Source: Streptomyces sp. V2I9 | GTDB taxonomy: Bacteria; Actinomycetota; Actinomycetes; Streptomycetales; Streptomycetaceae | Length of the DNA stretch: 64,000 nucleotides | NCBI RefSeq assembly: GCF_030817475.1 | Contig: NZ_JAUSZJ010000002.1 | Location: 704,501 to 768,500 of the forward strand | Direction: 5' to 3' | Shown: positions 20,038-29,352 of the stretch, piece after piece | How the letters are laid out: every line of letters begins with the position of its first letter | Position numbering within the stretch: position 1 is the first letter of the stretch | Notes under the pieces: generated by a model | Databases searched by the model: none | The model's input: the letters and a program-made list of their open reading frames with translations, nothing else | Told to the model about the DNA's origin: nothing | Translations under genes and position numbers: made by a program

Positions 20038-21042
20038 TCAGCCGGGGAACCGCCCCGCGGCCCGCAGCTCCCAGCGCCGTTCCGCGTACGCCAGGTCGTC
20101 ACGCCACAGCCGGCCGGCCGATGCCCGCATCAGCGGCCGGAGCAGCGGCGCGGCGGCGCGGGCGACCGCGAACCCGCGGCGGTCCGAGGCAGCGACGAGC
20201 GCCTCGACGACGGCGGTGCGGGGCCGCCCCCGCTCGTCCGGGGCCAGCGGGGTGGCGTGGGTCTCGACCACGGACCCCGCCCCCTCGCCCTCGATGATGT
20301 GCATGACGACGGTACGGGGCTCGGGCGCGGTGAACCTGGCCACGACGGGCACGACCAGCCGCCCGGCCACCTTGAAGGACACCTCCACCAGGAACCCGTC
20401 GTCGTCCGCGGCACCGTCGTCCGGGGCGTCGATGACGACCAGGTCGACGAAGGAGTACGGGTGGAACCAGGCGCCGTGCCACGGGTCGAGCCGGTTGGCG
20501 ACCACGTCCTCCGGCTCGCACCGCCCCACCCCGGTGCAGACCGCGTCGACGCCTTCCCGCAGGCGCGGCCGTGCCGGGATGCGGGGCCGCTCGGTGGGGG
20601 GCTCGCCGCCCGTGCGGTCCAGCCGCACCCAGAGCAGCACCCCGTCGTCGAAGGCGGGGTAGGGCTCCCATCCGGCGAACGGCCCGCCGTCCAGGGCGAG
20701 CCCGTGCCAGTGGCAGACGAGCGTGCCGCAGCGCACGGGGCTCTCCCGCAGCGGCGCCCCGAGGTGGGGGCAGGCGCCCGGGCCCGCGCGCAGCCTGCCG
20801 TCGCTGTCGCGCCAGGCGACGATCTCGGTGGTGGCGACGGTGAGGCCGAGCGTCCGACCCGGCGGAAGGTCGCGCGAGGCGCCGATGACGTACCAGTTCC
20901 CGGAGGGACGGCTTCGGGCACGTTCGAGGGCCCGGGCGATGAGGGAGGGCTTCGCCGCCCGCCAGGTCGGTTCCTGCCGGTCCCACGGCACGGGTGCGCG
21001 GCGCAGCCGCAGCGGGATACGGCGGCGTGCGGACGGGCTCAT
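20038..21042 (-). CDS. crtV: Rieske non-haem iron oxygenase-like protein at the crtV position
   Basis: The 334-residue protein has a Rieske [2Fe-2S] site, C91-x-H93 and C110-x2-H113 ([15 protein letters not shown]). It also has a candidate mononuclear iron site, D186-x2-H189-x4-H194 ([10 protein letters not shown]). The combination marks Rieske oxygenase alpha subunits. It is the fourth gene of crtE-I-B-V and overlaps crtB as ATGA. The crtV name is by position, and family members I recall carry a DUF5914 label. An oxidation acting on a carotenoid is inferred. No reductase or ferredoxin gene is adjacent. Confidence 0.8.
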   Translation of the reverse strand: MSPSARRRIPLRLRRAPVPWDRQEPTWRAAKPSLIARALERARSRPSGNWYVIGASRDLPPGRTLGLTVATTEIVAWRDSDGRLRAGPGACPHLGAPLRESPVRCGTLVCHWHGLALDGGPFAGWEPYPAFDDGVLLWVRLDRTGGEPPTERPRIPARPRLREGVDAVCTGVGRCEPEDVVANRLDPWHGAWFHPYSFVDLVVIDAPDDGAADDDGFLVEVSFKVAGRLVVPVVARFTAPEPRTVVMHIIEGEGAGSVVETHATPLAPDERGRPRTAVVEALVAASDRRGFAVARAAAPLLRPLMRASAGRLWRDDLAYAERRWELRAAGRFPG

Positions 21043-22055
21043 GCAGCCTCCCCCGGTACGGGCATGACGGCGGTGCGGGCCGGGGCGGCGGGACACGGCG
21101 CGGCCACGGTCTCCGTCCGGCGGTCCGCCCACGCGCGGGCGGCGAGCGCGCGCACCAGCCCGTCCAGCGCCACGGCCGCCCGGCGCCGGCGCGGGACGAC
21201 CGCGCGTCGGTGCAGGACCGCGTACTCGCCGGCCTCGATCGCGTCGAGGATGCCGCTGTAGAGCACGAACGCCGTACGGATGCAGGGCCGGGACACCGGG
21301 TCCAGCATCCCGAGTCCGGGCAGAGCCTGCCGGTAGACCGTCCGGGTGTGGGCGGCGAACGCCCGCAGCACGGCGGTGATCGCGGGGTCCCCGGCCCCGG
21401 TACGGCGGCTCCACTCCAGGAGTTCCCGGTCCACGCCGTGGGCGTGGAGCAGGTCGGCCGGGAGGTAGACCCTGCCGCGGTCCAGGTCCTCGCCGACGTC
21501 CCGCAGGAAGTTGGTCAGCTGGAAGGCGACGCCCAGCGCCGCCGCGGGGGCGGCGGCCTCCTCGTGCCGGACGACGGTCCCGAGCACCGGCAGCATCTGC
21601 AGGCCGATCACGGCGGCCGATCCGTGCATGTAGCCGTCCAGGTCCGCGAACGAGGCGTATCCGGTGACGGTCAGATCGGCGCGCATCGAGGCCAGGAAGT
21701 CGGTGAAGTGCCGGTGGTCGATGCCGTGGCGCCCGGCCGTGTCGGCGAGCGCCCGGATGACCGGGTCGGTGGCCCGCCCGCTCCGCAGCCCGCTCTCCAG
21801 CTGCTCCTCCAGCGCCACCAGGGCGGCGGCCCGCTGCCCGGTGGTGGCGGTGGATTCGAGGTCGTCCACGATGTCGTCGGCGAAGCGGGCGAAGCCGTAC
21901 AGGGCGTGGACGGCCGCCCGCCGGTCGACGGGCAGCAGCCGCGTCGCGAGGAAGTACGTCCTGCCGTGCCGGGCGTTGAGGTCACGGCAGCGGGTGTAGG
22001 CGGCGCGGAGGCCGGGCTCGTGGATGCCTGCGGCGTCCAGCTCACGGGCGGTCAT
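21039..22055 (-). CDS. crtB: Phytoene synthase
   Basis: Joins two geranylgeranyl diphosphates head to head to give phytoene. The 338-residue protein has both aspartate-rich sites of squalene/phytoene synthases: [10 protein letters not shown] (about residues 50-60) and [18 protein letters not shown] (about 180-197). The N-terminal tyrosine-rich [10 protein letters not shown] is also present. The ATG at 22055 overlaps the crtI stop; a longer reading in this frame merely runs through crtI. It appears intact. Confidence 0.95.
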   Translation of the reverse strand: MTARELDAAGIHEPGLRAAYTRCRDLNARHGRTYFLATRLLPVDRRAAVHALYGFARFADDIVDDLESTATTGQRAAALVALEEQLESGLRSGRATDPVIRALADTAGRHGIDHRHFTDFLASMRADLTVTGYASFADLDGYMHGSAAVIGLQMLPVLGTVVRHEEAAAPAAALGVAFQLTNFLRDVGEDLDRGRVYLPADLLHAHGVDRELLEWSRRTGAGDPAITAVLRAFAAHTRTVYRQALPGLGMLDPVSRPCIRTAFVLYSGILDAIEAGEYAVLHRRAVVPRRRRAAVALDGLVRALAARAWADRRTETVAAPCPAAPARTAVMPVPGEAA

Positions 22056-23569
22056 ACGGCGGAGCCTCTCGTGCGTCGGGATGGAGCGGCGGGTGGGCCG
22101 GTGATCCTCTGCGCCGCCAGCTTCCCGGAGAGCAGCACGGTCGGCACGCCGACACCCGGGGTGGTGCCGCACCCGGCGAGGACGGCGTTGGCGGTGCCCC
22201 GCACCAGGTTCCGCGGACGGAAGGGACCGGTCTGGGGGAAGGTGTGGGCCACGGCGAACGGGGTGCCGGCCGCGTGTCCCTGAGCGGCCCAGTCGACCGG
22301 TGTGACCAGCCCCTCCTGCTCGATCGCCGCGCCCAGACCGGGCATCTCGCGCCGCTCCAGCCAGGCGAGCAGCTCGTCCCGGTAGCGGGGTCCGAGCTCC
22401 CGCCACTCCCTGACGCCGGGCCCGATCGTGGTGTTCGGGCAGGGCGCCAGGACGTAGTGGAGGTGTTTGCCCGGCGGGGCGAGGGAGGGGTCGGTGGCCG
22501 TGGGCCGGGTGATCAGCAGCGAGGGGTCCGACATCAGCTCGCCGGTCCGGGTGAGCTGATGGAAGGTGCTCTTCCAGGCGGCCCCGAACGAGATGGTGTG
22601 GTGCGCGAGATCCGGCCAGGTACGGTCCGTGCCCGCGTGCAGGATCACCGCGGAGGGCGAGTGCCTCAGTGGCAGGGGCCTGCGCGGCGCGTGGCCGAGG
22701 AGGCCGTAGGCGACCGGCAGATCGGGTGTCAGGACGACCGCGTCGCACGGGATGCGCTCCTGGTCGGTGACGACCGCGGTGACCCGGTCGCCCGCACGCT
22801 CCAGCCGGGTCACCGTCCGTCCGTAGCGGAAGTCGGCACCCGCCTCGGCGGCGGCGCGGGCCATCGCGGTGGGCAGGGCGTGCATGCCGCCGCGCGGGAA
22901 GTAGACCCCGGCGACCGTGTCCATGTAGGCGATCACGGCGTACGCGGCCAGGGCTCTGGCCGGGGGGACGCCCGCGTAGAGCGCCTGGAAGGAGAAGACC
23001 CGGCGCAGCCGCTCGTCGGAGACGAAGCGGCCGATCCGGGCGTCGAGCCGGCCGAATCCGCCGAGGGCGGCGAGGCGGGCGAGGTCGGGGTGGAGAAGCT
23101 GGAGGGGCGAGTCGAAGTTGGCGTCGATGAAGCGGCGCATCTGCACCCGGTAGAGCCGCTCCAGCCAGCTCCGCAGCCGCCGGTAGCCGACCGCCTGGCG
23201 GGCTCCGGCGAACTGTTCGACGGCTGCCTCCATGGCCGCTCCGTCGGTGTGCACGTCGAGCTGCGACCCGTCCGCGAACCTGGCCCGGTAGGCGGGGTCC
23301 AGCCGGATCAGCTCCAGTCGGTCGGCCATCCGTGCGCCGACGGCGGCGAAGGCGTCCTCCACCAGGTCCGGCATGGTCAGCACGGTCGGGCCGGTGTCGA
23401 TGCGGAAGCCGTCCCGCGCCAGCAGTCCGGCCCGTCCGCCGGGCAGCGCGTCCCGTTCGACGACGGTCACCCTGCGGCCCGCGCCGAGCAGGTGGAGCGC
23501 GGCGGACAGTCCGGACAGCCCCGCGCCGACCACCACCACGTGGTCGGTCCGGCCCTCGATCGTGATCAC
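22052..23569 (-). CDS. crtI: Phytoene desaturase
   Basis: Introduces the double bonds turning phytoene into lycopene. The 505-residue FAD protein has [19 protein letters not shown] at the N-terminus, the [14 protein letters not shown] substrate stretch, and the C-terminal CrtI signature [26 protein letters not shown]. The start is GTG at 23569, with AAGGAGG eight bases before it; that GTG overlaps the crtE stop as GTGA. The same frame stays open far upstream through the first half of crtE, which is an effect of the crtE frameshifts and not a true fusion. Confidence 0.94.
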   Translation of the reverse strand: MITIEGRTDHVVVVGAGLSGLSAALHLLGAGRRVTVVERDALPGGRAGLLARDGFRIDTGPTVLTMPDLVEDAFAAVGARMADRLELIRLDPAYRARFADGSQLDVHTDGAAMEAAVEQFAGARQAVGYRRLRSWLERLYRVQMRRFIDANFDSPLQLLHPDLARLAALGGFGRLDARIGRFVSDERLRRVFSFQALYAGVPPARALAAYAVIAYMDTVAGVYFPRGGMHALPTAMARAAAEAGADFRYGRTVTRLERAGDRVTAVVTDQERIPCDAVVLTPDLPVAYGLLGHAPRRPLPLRHSPSAVILHAGTDRTWPDLAHHTISFGAAWKSTFHQLTRTGELMSDPSLLITRPTATDPSLAPPGKHLHYVLAPCPNTTIGPGVREWRELGPRYRDELLAWLERREMPGLGAAIEQEGLVTPVDWAAQGHAAGTPFAVAHTFPQTGPFRPRNLVRGTANAVLAGCGTTPGVGVPTVLLSGKLAAQRITGPPAAPSRRTRGSAV

Positions 23570-24826
23570 GGGAAACGGCCTCCTTCGACCATGGCCGGGG
23601 CTGCGGGCTTCGCGGCTCCCCGGTACGGGGTGTGCGGCGTGCCGGGGACGGGCGGACGGTTCTCCGCGACCGTGCGCAGCAGTCCCATCAGCCGGTCCCC
23701 CGCGTGCGCCTCGACGTCGACGGCGCGGGCCAGGTGGCGCGCGGCCCGCTCCCCAGGAGCCGCGCCCTGTTCTCGACATGGGCGCGGGCGCCGGTCGCCT
23801 CCAGGACGGCGCGGGCCTCCGCGAGACCTTCGTCGCCGGGGCCCGGGTCGCCCACGGCGCGGTCCAGGACGGCCAGGGCGCGGTGGTCGCCGGCGGCGTC
23901 GGCGCGGCTGCGGGCGACCGCCAGCAGATAGGTGGACTTGCCTTCGCGGATGTCGTCCCCGGACGGTTTCCCGGTGGCCACCGGGTCGCCGAAGACCCCG
24001 AGCAGGTCGTCCCGGAGCTGGAAGGCCGTTCCCGCGTACCGGCCGGCCGAGGGCAGCCCGTCGGTGGTCCGCTCGTCCGCCCCGGCCAGGGCGGCCCCCA
24101 GGGCCATGGGCCGCTCCACCGAGTACAGGGCGCTTTCAGGCAGGAGGTGCGCAGCGCGCTCGCCGCCGAGGCGGTGCCGACGGCCTGATCGCGCAGGTCC
24201 CGGTACTGCCCGGCGATCATCTCGCCGCGCATGGCCCGCCACACGGCCGCGACCCGCCTCCGCCGGGCGGGCGGCAGGGCCGTCTCGGTGACCGTGTCGT
24301 CGGCCCGGACCAGGGCCTGGTCCCCCGCGAGCACGGCGGCCGAGGCGCCGAACGCCTCGCCCGGTCCCGAGTCGGGCGGGAGTCCCGGGCGCTGGGCCAG
24401 GGCGAGGTGGACGGCGGGCCTGCCCCGCCGCGTACGCGACCGGTCCATGACGTCGTCCTGGATGAGAGCGCAGGTCTGGATCAGCTCCAGGCCCACGCCG
24501 AGCCGCAGCGCGGGTGTGGTGGCGGCCGCACCGCAGGCGCGCATGGCCCACCAGAGGAGACGGGGCCGCATCCGCTTGCCCCCGCGCGGGGTGAAGTCGG
24601 CGACCCGGTGCGCCACCTCTTCGGCGAACACGGGATCGTGCTGGGCGGCTTCGGCGACCCGCTCCGCCAGAACGGCTTCGGCCATCCGGTGGACACCGCC
24701 CGCCACATCGTGGTCGACGGCCTGTGCCTCCTCGGGGGTGTCGCCGAAGCCGCGGGGTCCTGCCGGGTCGGTGCCTCGGGTCACGGGTGCCGCGAACGCG
24801 TGGTCCGCGGGCAGCGAGAGGCCCAT
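23566..24826 (-). pseudogene. crtE: Geranylgeranyl diphosphate synthase, interrupted by two frameshifts
   Basis: The intact enzyme would make geranylgeranyl diphosphate in about 420 residues. The first frame runs from 24826 to about 24136 and carries the first aspartate-rich motif, DDVMDRSRTRRG. A missing base in the AAA run at 24134-24136 moves the frame to SALYSVERPMALG, which carries the second motif QLRDDLLG. A missing G in the run at 23751-23754 moves it again to ERAARHLARAVDVEAHAG, which ends at 23566. Both sites are homopolymers, so sequencing error is a real alternative to gene decay. Restoring one base at each site gives a continuous family-like protein. Confidence 0.88.
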
Positions 24827-25291
24827 CTGACGCCCTTGTCCTAGGGGAGGAGGGCGGAATTCGCCGTCCGCAGCAACTGGTACCCCGTCATCCCGTTCGC
24901 TACCGACCGGAGAGGCCGGGTGGCCCGTCGGCAGTCGGCCGTCCCCGGTCGGCGCGCACAGTGGCCACCTCCTCGCGTGCCCGTCGCCGGGGCCGCTCCG
25001 AAGAGCCCGCGCCCGGAAGTTTTGAGGAAGTCGGCCCGGACCGGCACGAGGGCCGGCCGGTGGCGAGGGCGGGGGCGTACTCCGGGGCGGAGGAGCCCAG
25101 CACGCCGGAACAGCCGTCCGGTTCCCCGGCCGCTTCACCCACAGGTATGCGTCGATCCGGGGCTCCCCGGTCCGGATCCTCGGGGGCTGCCCGTCACCCC
25201 CCGGCCCCCTTCCGGGGCCGTGGTTCGTCCGTTCCGATGAATCTCGGGCCGGCCGGCGCCGTGGCGGGCCCCTGGCTGGGACGCTCCGCGC
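24827..25291. other. 465-base divergent intergenic region upstream of crtE
   Basis: No gene is supported here. It should carry the crtE promoter (minus strand; the GGGGTAC element at 24886-24880 lies 53 bases before the start) and the promoter of the plus-strand DUF5995-type gene. I see no light-response regulator or sigma-factor gene and no clear palindrome. Short frames in it have no recognisable content. Confidence 0.6.
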
Positions 25292-26002
25292 ATGACGCAG
25301 ATCGAGCAGTCCGCGGTCCCGGCCGGGGCCGGCGACCCGCCTCCGGGCGGCTTCCCGGTGATCGAACGTATGCGGGAGTGGCGTTCCCGGTGGTCGGCCG
25401 GGGGCGGGGTGGCCGTCTTCAACGCGGTCTATCTGGACGCCGTCGAGCGGGTGGCCCCGGACCTCGGCGGAGCCGGTTTCGACGACCGGGAAGCCGCCGC
25501 CCTGCTGGGCGTGCGCTGCGCGGAGCGCTATCTGTCGGCGGTGGAGACGGCGGCTGCGGGCGGACGGCCGCCGCGGTGCTGGCGTCCGCTGCTTCCGTAC
25601 CGCCGCCATCCCGGCGTGCGCCCGCCGCAGTTCGCGCTGAGCGGTCTTCAGGCGCACGTGGGCCACGACCTGGTGCTGGCGGTGGTGGACACCTGTCGTA
25701 CGCTCGGCTGCGATCCGCCGGACCTGGAAGGGGAGTTCGAGCGGGTGGGCGATCTCCTCGCGCTGCTGGAGGAGCGCGTCCACGACGACCTGATGCCGGG
25801 CCCCGACGCCCTGGGCATCGCGGACCCGCTGACCCACCTGGTGAGTTCGTGGAGTCTGGAGCGGGCCCGCGAGGCCGCCTGGTCGGCGGCCCGGACGCTC
25901 TGGCGGCTGCGGGACTTCCCTTCGCTGGCCGAGGAGTTCAGGCAGCGGACCGACGCGGGCGCGGGCCTGGTGGGGCGGCTTCTGCTCACCCCCTGCCGCT
26001 GA
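25292..26002 (+). CDS. DUF5995-type protein of unknown function
   Basis: A 236-residue soluble protein. Distinctive stretches are VAVFNAVYLDAVERVAP, LLGVRCAERYLSAVE, CWRPLLPYRRHPGVRPPQF and LQAHVGHDLVLAVVDTC. I associate these with the DUF5995 family, found in many actinobacteria. The conserved His, Asn and Arg residues (FNAVYLD, HVGHDL) look like an enzyme site, but no reaction is known to me. It lies head to head with crtE and could share its regulation, or simply be a neighbour. The start ATG has a weak ribosome site. Confidence 0.72.
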   Translation: MTQIEQSAVPAGAGDPPPGGFPVIERMREWRSRWSAGGGVAVFNAVYLDAVERVAPDLGGAGFDDREAAALLGVRCAERYLSAVETAAAGGRPPRCWRPLLPYRRHPGVRPPQFALSGLQAHVGHDLVLAVVDTCRTLGCDPPDLEGEFERVGDLLALLEERVHDDLMPGPDALGIADPLTHLVSSWSLERAREAAWSAARTLWRLRDFPSLAEEFRQRTDAGAGLVGRLLLTPCR

Positions 26003-26029
26003 CGCCCGTGCCGGTCCCCGTCCTCGGGC

Positions 26030-27739
26030 TCAGTCCTCCGGGAGCTCGACCGGCGCGATCTCGTCGAAGACGTCGCCGGGGCCCGGATTGGTCGCGTCCG
26101 TCGCCCCGCCGAACTGGTGCATGACGCCCCACACCGCGTTCAGCGCGGTCTGCACGGCGCCCTCGGCCCAGCCGGCCGTCCAGGAGATGTCGTCCCCGGC
26201 GAGGAAGATGCCCCGCTTGTCCTCCGGCAGCCGGTCCTGCATGAAGTGGGTGAACAGCCGCCGCTGGTAGCGGTAGTGGCCGGGCAGGTTGGCTTTGAAC
26301 GCGCCCATGAACCAGGGCTCGTTCTCCCAGGAGACGGTGACCGGGTTGCCGATGATGTGGCTGCGGATGTCGACGTTCGGGTAGATCTCCCCGAGCGACT
26401 TGAGCATGACCTCCATGCGCTCCCGCGGCGAGAGCGGCAGCCACTTCAGGCTGTCGTCGCACCAGGTGTAGGAGAGGCAGATGACGGCGGGCCTGTCCGG
26501 CCCGTCGTCCAGGAGGTACGTCCCGCGGGTCATGCGGTCGGTGAGCGTCATGGACATGGCGTCGCGGCCGGTGGCGTTGCCCTGGCCGTCGACGGCCTTG
26601 TCCAGCCAGAAGGGCCGGTCGACCGGGACGAACAGCTTCGACGACTCCATGTAGTGGGTGCGCTCCATCGCCGTCCAGTGGTCGATCGGGAACAGCGCGT
26701 CATCGCAGTCGATCTTGGAGAGCAGCAGCCAGGACTGTCCGGTGAAGACGGCGGCCCGGAAGGTGCGGATGTCGCCGGTGGCGTCGGTCACCGTGATGCG
26801 GTTGCCGGCGGTACGGGACAGCCGGGTCACGGCGCCTCGCGGCTCTCCCCCGTGCAGCGAGGAGAGCGAGGTGCCGAGCGGCCAGTGGACGATCTTCTGC
26901 GGCTCGCGGTCCCACAGGCGCAGCGGGAGCTGCTGGCTGCCGCCGACGATGCCGCGGTGGTGGTCGTCGGCCTCGGTGTAGACGACGCGCAGGATCTCCA
27001 GGATGGAGTTGGGGAAGTCGGTGTCCCAGCCTCCGGTGCCGAAGCCGACCTGGCCGAAGATCTCGCGGTGGCGGAAGGACTTGAAGGCCTCGGATTCGCA
27101 GAGGAACCCGTAGAAGGTCTGGTTGTCGAGCCGTTCGACGAGCTGCGACCAGATCTCCCGGATGCGCGGGACGTCGCGCTCGCGCAGCGCCCGGTTCATG
27201 TCGGAGAAGTCGGCGCCCTCCTCCAGGCAGGCGGCCCACGCCTCGGCCACGTCGCGGTAGACCTGCGGCAGGTCGTCGATGGTCTCGGCGTAGTGCGACT
27301 CACCCTTGAGGTCCACCACGGTGGAGGGCGTGGCCGGGGAGAGCGGGTTGGGGAAGGGCCGGGTCTCCAGGCCCACCAGGTCGATGTAGTGCTGGAGCGC
27401 CGTGGAGGAGGGCGGGAAGCGCATCGCGCCCATCTCGGCGGTCAGGCCGGGGTCGCAGCCGTCGAAGCCGACCGTGCGCAGCCGCCCGCCGATCTGATCG
27501 GCCTCGTAGACGACGGGCTTCAGCCCCATCTTCATCAGCTCGTACGCGGCGATGATCCCCGACAGGCCGCCGCCGATGACGGCGACCTCCTGGCCGTGCT
27601 CGGTCGCCGGTATCTGCCCGATCCCCGCCGGGTGGTCGAGGAAGTCGTCGTACGCGTACGGGAAGTCCGGCCCGAACATGGTGATCGGCGGGGCGGCGGC
27701 GTCGTTGTGCTGGACGGCGTTGGGCACCGTGGACGTCAT
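26030..27739 (-). CDS. FAD-dependent amine oxidase, probable aromatic amino-acid 2-monooxygenase
   Basis: A 569-residue flavoprotein with EVAVIGGGLSGIIAAYELMKMG (about 50-71), the second FAD contact GGRLRTVGFDG, and AEMGAMRFPPS as in L-amino-acid oxidases and tryptophan/phenylalanine 2-monooxygenases. The C-terminal GIFLAGDDISWTAGWAEGAV closes the FAD site. The next gene upstream in the same operon is a nitrilase-family hydrolase, which could cleave the amide a 2-monooxygenase makes; a plain oxidase is the alternative. It starts 45 bases after the hydrolase and has AAGGAG before the ATG. There is no signal peptide. Confidence 0.75.
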   Translation of the reverse strand: MTSTVPNAVQHNDAAAPPITMFGPDFPYAYDDFLDHPAGIGQIPATEHGQEVAVIGGGLSGIIAAYELMKMGLKPVVYEADQIGGRLRTVGFDGCDPGLTAEMGAMRFPPSSTALQHYIDLVGLETRPFPNPLSPATPSTVVDLKGESHYAETIDDLPQVYRDVAEAWAACLEEGADFSDMNRALRERDVPRIREIWSQLVERLDNQTFYGFLCESEAFKSFRHREIFGQVGFGTGGWDTDFPNSILEILRVVYTEADDHHRGIVGGSQQLPLRLWDREPQKIVHWPLGTSLSSLHGGEPRGAVTRLSRTAGNRITVTDATGDIRTFRAAVFTGQSWLLLSKIDCDDALFPIDHWTAMERTHYMESSKLFVPVDRPFWLDKAVDGQGNATGRDAMSMTLTDRMTRGTYLLDDGPDRPAVICLSYTWCDDSLKWLPLSPRERMEVMLKSLGEIYPNVDIRSHIIGNPVTVSWENEPWFMGAFKANLPGHYRYQRRLFTHFMQDRLPEDKRGIFLAGDDISWTAGWAEGAVQTALNAVWGVMHQFGGATDATNPGPGDVFDEIAPVELPED

Positions 27740-27784
27740 GGGGTACGGACTCCTTGCGCGGTACGGGGTGAAGGCGGGGCGGGC

Positions 27785-28582
27785 TCAGGCGAGGGAGCCG
27801 TACAGACCGGGGCGGCGGTCGTGCAGATAGGGGTTGGCCTCCCGCGAGGCGGCCAGGAACTCCGGGTCCACCTCGCCGATCACGAGTTCCTCGCCGCGTC
27901 CGGCGCGGGTGCGCACGGTGCCGTCGGGGCCCGCCAGACAGCTGAGCCCGACGAACTCGAACTCCCCTTCGGGGCCGACCCGGTTGACGTACGCCACGTA
28001 CAGCTGGCTCTCGAAGGCCCGTACGGGGACGACGGATTCGGCGACGAACTGGAAGGGGTGCATCTGCGCGGTGGGCACCAGCAGCAGATCGGTGCCGGCC
28101 AGGGCGTGCGCCCGGACGTTCTCCGGGAACTCGACGTCGTAGCAGATCAACAGGCCGATCCGGACGCCGTCCAGGTCGGCCTGGACGACGGTTCGCTCGC
28201 CGGGGGTGAACCACTTCTGCTCGAAGCAGCCGAAGAGGTGGGTCTTGCGGTAGTTCGCGAGCCGCGCGCCGTCGGGGCCGATGAGCTGGGAGGCGTTGAA
28301 GATCCGCTCCCCGTCGCGCTCCGGGTATCCGTACAGCACGGCGAGCCCGTGGCGGCGGGCGATCTCCGCGACGGCCTCGGCGCCGGGTCCGTCGGCGGAC
28401 TCGGCCAGCTCGGGGACGGCGTCGCCGATGGCGTATCCGGTGAGGAACAGCTCGGGCGAGACCAGCAGCCGGGCCCCCGCGGCGGCGGCGCGCGCGGCGG
28501 CGGCATCCAGCGTCCTCAGGTTCTCGGGGACGACGCCGGGCCGGCCGGAGCTCTGGAGCAGGGCGGTGCGCAACGACGGCAT
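27785..28582 (-). CDS. Carbon-nitrogen hydrolase (nitrilase superfamily)
   Basis: A 265-residue protein with the Glu-Lys-Cys triad of the nitrilase fold: E in LLVSPELFLTG, K in NYRKTHLF, and C in GLLICYDVEFPE. Members hydrolyse nitriles, aliphatic or aromatic amides, or N-carbamoyl groups. Next to an amino-acid 2-monooxygenase candidate, an amidase role (releasing the arylacetic acid and ammonia) is plausible but unproven. The ATG at 28582 has the promoter and repeats described upstream; the longer reading from 28672 is not supported. Confidence 0.82.
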   Translation of the reverse strand: MPSLRTALLQSSGRPGVVPENLRTLDAAAARAAAAGARLLVSPELFLTGYAIGDAVPELAESADGPGAEAVAEIARRHGLAVLYGYPERDGERIFNASQLIGPDGARLANYRKTHLFGCFEQKWFTPGERTVVQADLDGVRIGLLICYDVEFPENVRAHALAGTDLLLVPTAQMHPFQFVAESVVPVRAFESQLYVAYVNRVGPEGEFEFVGLSCLAGPDGTVRTRAGRGEELVIGEVDPEFLAASREANPYLHDRRPGLYGSLA

Positions 28583-28624
28583 GGCTGACCTCGGGCGGTG
28601 CGGGCGGAGTGGGGAGACGTATCG

Positions 28625-28654
28625 AAGGTACGTGGCCCCGATCGGCCCCGACAA
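28625..28654 (-). promoter_or_regulatory. Putative promoter of the hydrolase/amine oxidase operon
   Basis: On the minus strand, TTGTCG (28654-28649) and TACCTT (28630-28625) are 18 bases apart, about 40 bases before the hydrolase ATG. The -35 lies next to three GTTGCG/CGCAAC repeats upstream, an arrangement that suits an activator. This is a sequence inference only. Confidence 0.45.
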
Positions 28655-28663
28655 GGCGCGAGT

Positions 28664-28722
28664 GTTGCGCATCGACCGTCGATTCGTTGCGCGGGGAGCG
28701 CGCCCGGCGGTGAATCGTTGCG
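28664..28722 (-). promoter_or_regulatory. Three CGCAAC repeats, candidate Lrp-type operator
   Basis: On the plus strand GTTGCG occurs at 28664-28669, 28686-28691 and 28717-28722. Two of the copies extend to GATTCGTTGCG and GAATCGTTGCG. The spacings of 22 and 31 bp are close to two and three helical turns, so the sites face one side of the DNA. Lrp/AsnC proteins commonly bind such phased arrays as octamers. The array sits between the Lrp gene end and the hydrolase promoter. Confidence 0.55.
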
Positions 28723-28765
28723 TCAGGCATCACCGCAGGTCAGCGGGGTGATGTGAGCCACTGCC

Positions 28766-29224
28766 TCAGACCGGTGGGGCCTCCGCCGAATACCGGCGCA
28801 GCAGGGGGGAGAGCACCAGGACGGACTTGGTGCGCTCGACGTACGGTTCCCCCGCGATCCGTTCCAGGACCTGTTCGAAGTGGCGCATGTCGGCGGCGAA
28901 GACCTGCACCACGGCGTCCGCCTCGCCGGTGACGGTGGAGGCGGAGGCGATCTCCGGGTAGCGGGCGAGGCCCTGCTTGATGGCGTCCGGGGAGGTGTTG
29001 CGGCTGCAGTAGATCTCGATGAACCCCTCGGTCTCCCACCCGAGCGCGGCCGGATCGACCCGCACGGTGAAGCCGGTGATGGCGCCCTCGGCGCGCAGCC
29101 GGTCGACGCGGCGTTTCACGGCGGGGGCGGAGAGGCCGACGACGGCGCCGATGTCGGCGTAGGAGCGCCGGGCGTCTTCGGCGAGGGCGTGGACGATGCG
29201 TTCGTCGAGGTCGTTCAGGCGCAC
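28766..29224 (-). CDS. Lrp/AsnC-family transcriptional regulator
   Basis: A 152-residue protein with an N-terminal helix-turn-helix (about 15-45, RRSYADIGAVVGLSAPAVKRRVDRL) and a C-terminal RAM ligand/oligomerisation domain (about 65-140). The RAM domain includes the TVTGEADAVVQVFAADM strand-turn that binds effector in Lrp proteins. These regulators usually sense amino acids. It sits between the aldehyde dehydrogenase and the hydrolase/amine oxidase genes, which suggests control of that catabolic set. The start is GTG at 29224; there is no better ATG nearby. Confidence 0.88.
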   Translation of the reverse strand: MRLNDLDERIVHALAEDARRSYADIGAVVGLSAPAVKRRVDRLRAEGAITGFTVRVDPAALGWETEGFIEIYCSRNTSPDAIKQGLARYPEIASASTVTGEADAVVQVFAADMRHFEQVLERIAGEPYVERTKSVLVLSPLLRRYSAEAPPV

Positions 29225-29258
29225 GTCGGGCGGTTCACTTCTCTGCGGTGGGCCGGGG

Positions 29259-29290
29259 CTGCGGGAGGCGGCGTGTGCCGCCTCCCGCAG
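29259..29290 (-). terminator. Hairpin downstream of the aldehyde dehydrogenase gene
   Basis: A perfect 14-bp stem, CTGCGGGAGGCGGC (29259-29272) with GCCGCCTCCCGCAG (29277-29290), around a GTGT loop. It lies after the ALDH stop and before the Lrp start, both minus strand. It lacks a T-rich tail, like many Streptomyces terminators. Confidence 0.75.
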
Positions 29291-29352
29291 TAGACCACGA
29301 GCCGCCGGTCGCGGGCGTGCCCGGCGCAGTGCGGTGAACGGGTCGGGCGGGG

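Noticed and set aside
22052..25837. A single 1261-codon frame suggesting a CrtE-CrtI fusion
   Set aside because: Only the first half of CrtE and all of CrtI are in this frame; the sequence between is out-of-frame crtE. It results from the crtE frameshifts, and crtI has its own GTG and ribosome site.
28281..28751. Small plus-strand gene opposite the hydrolase and its promoter
   Set aside because: No homology-like content, no ribosome site, and it overlaps a well-supported gene on the other strand.
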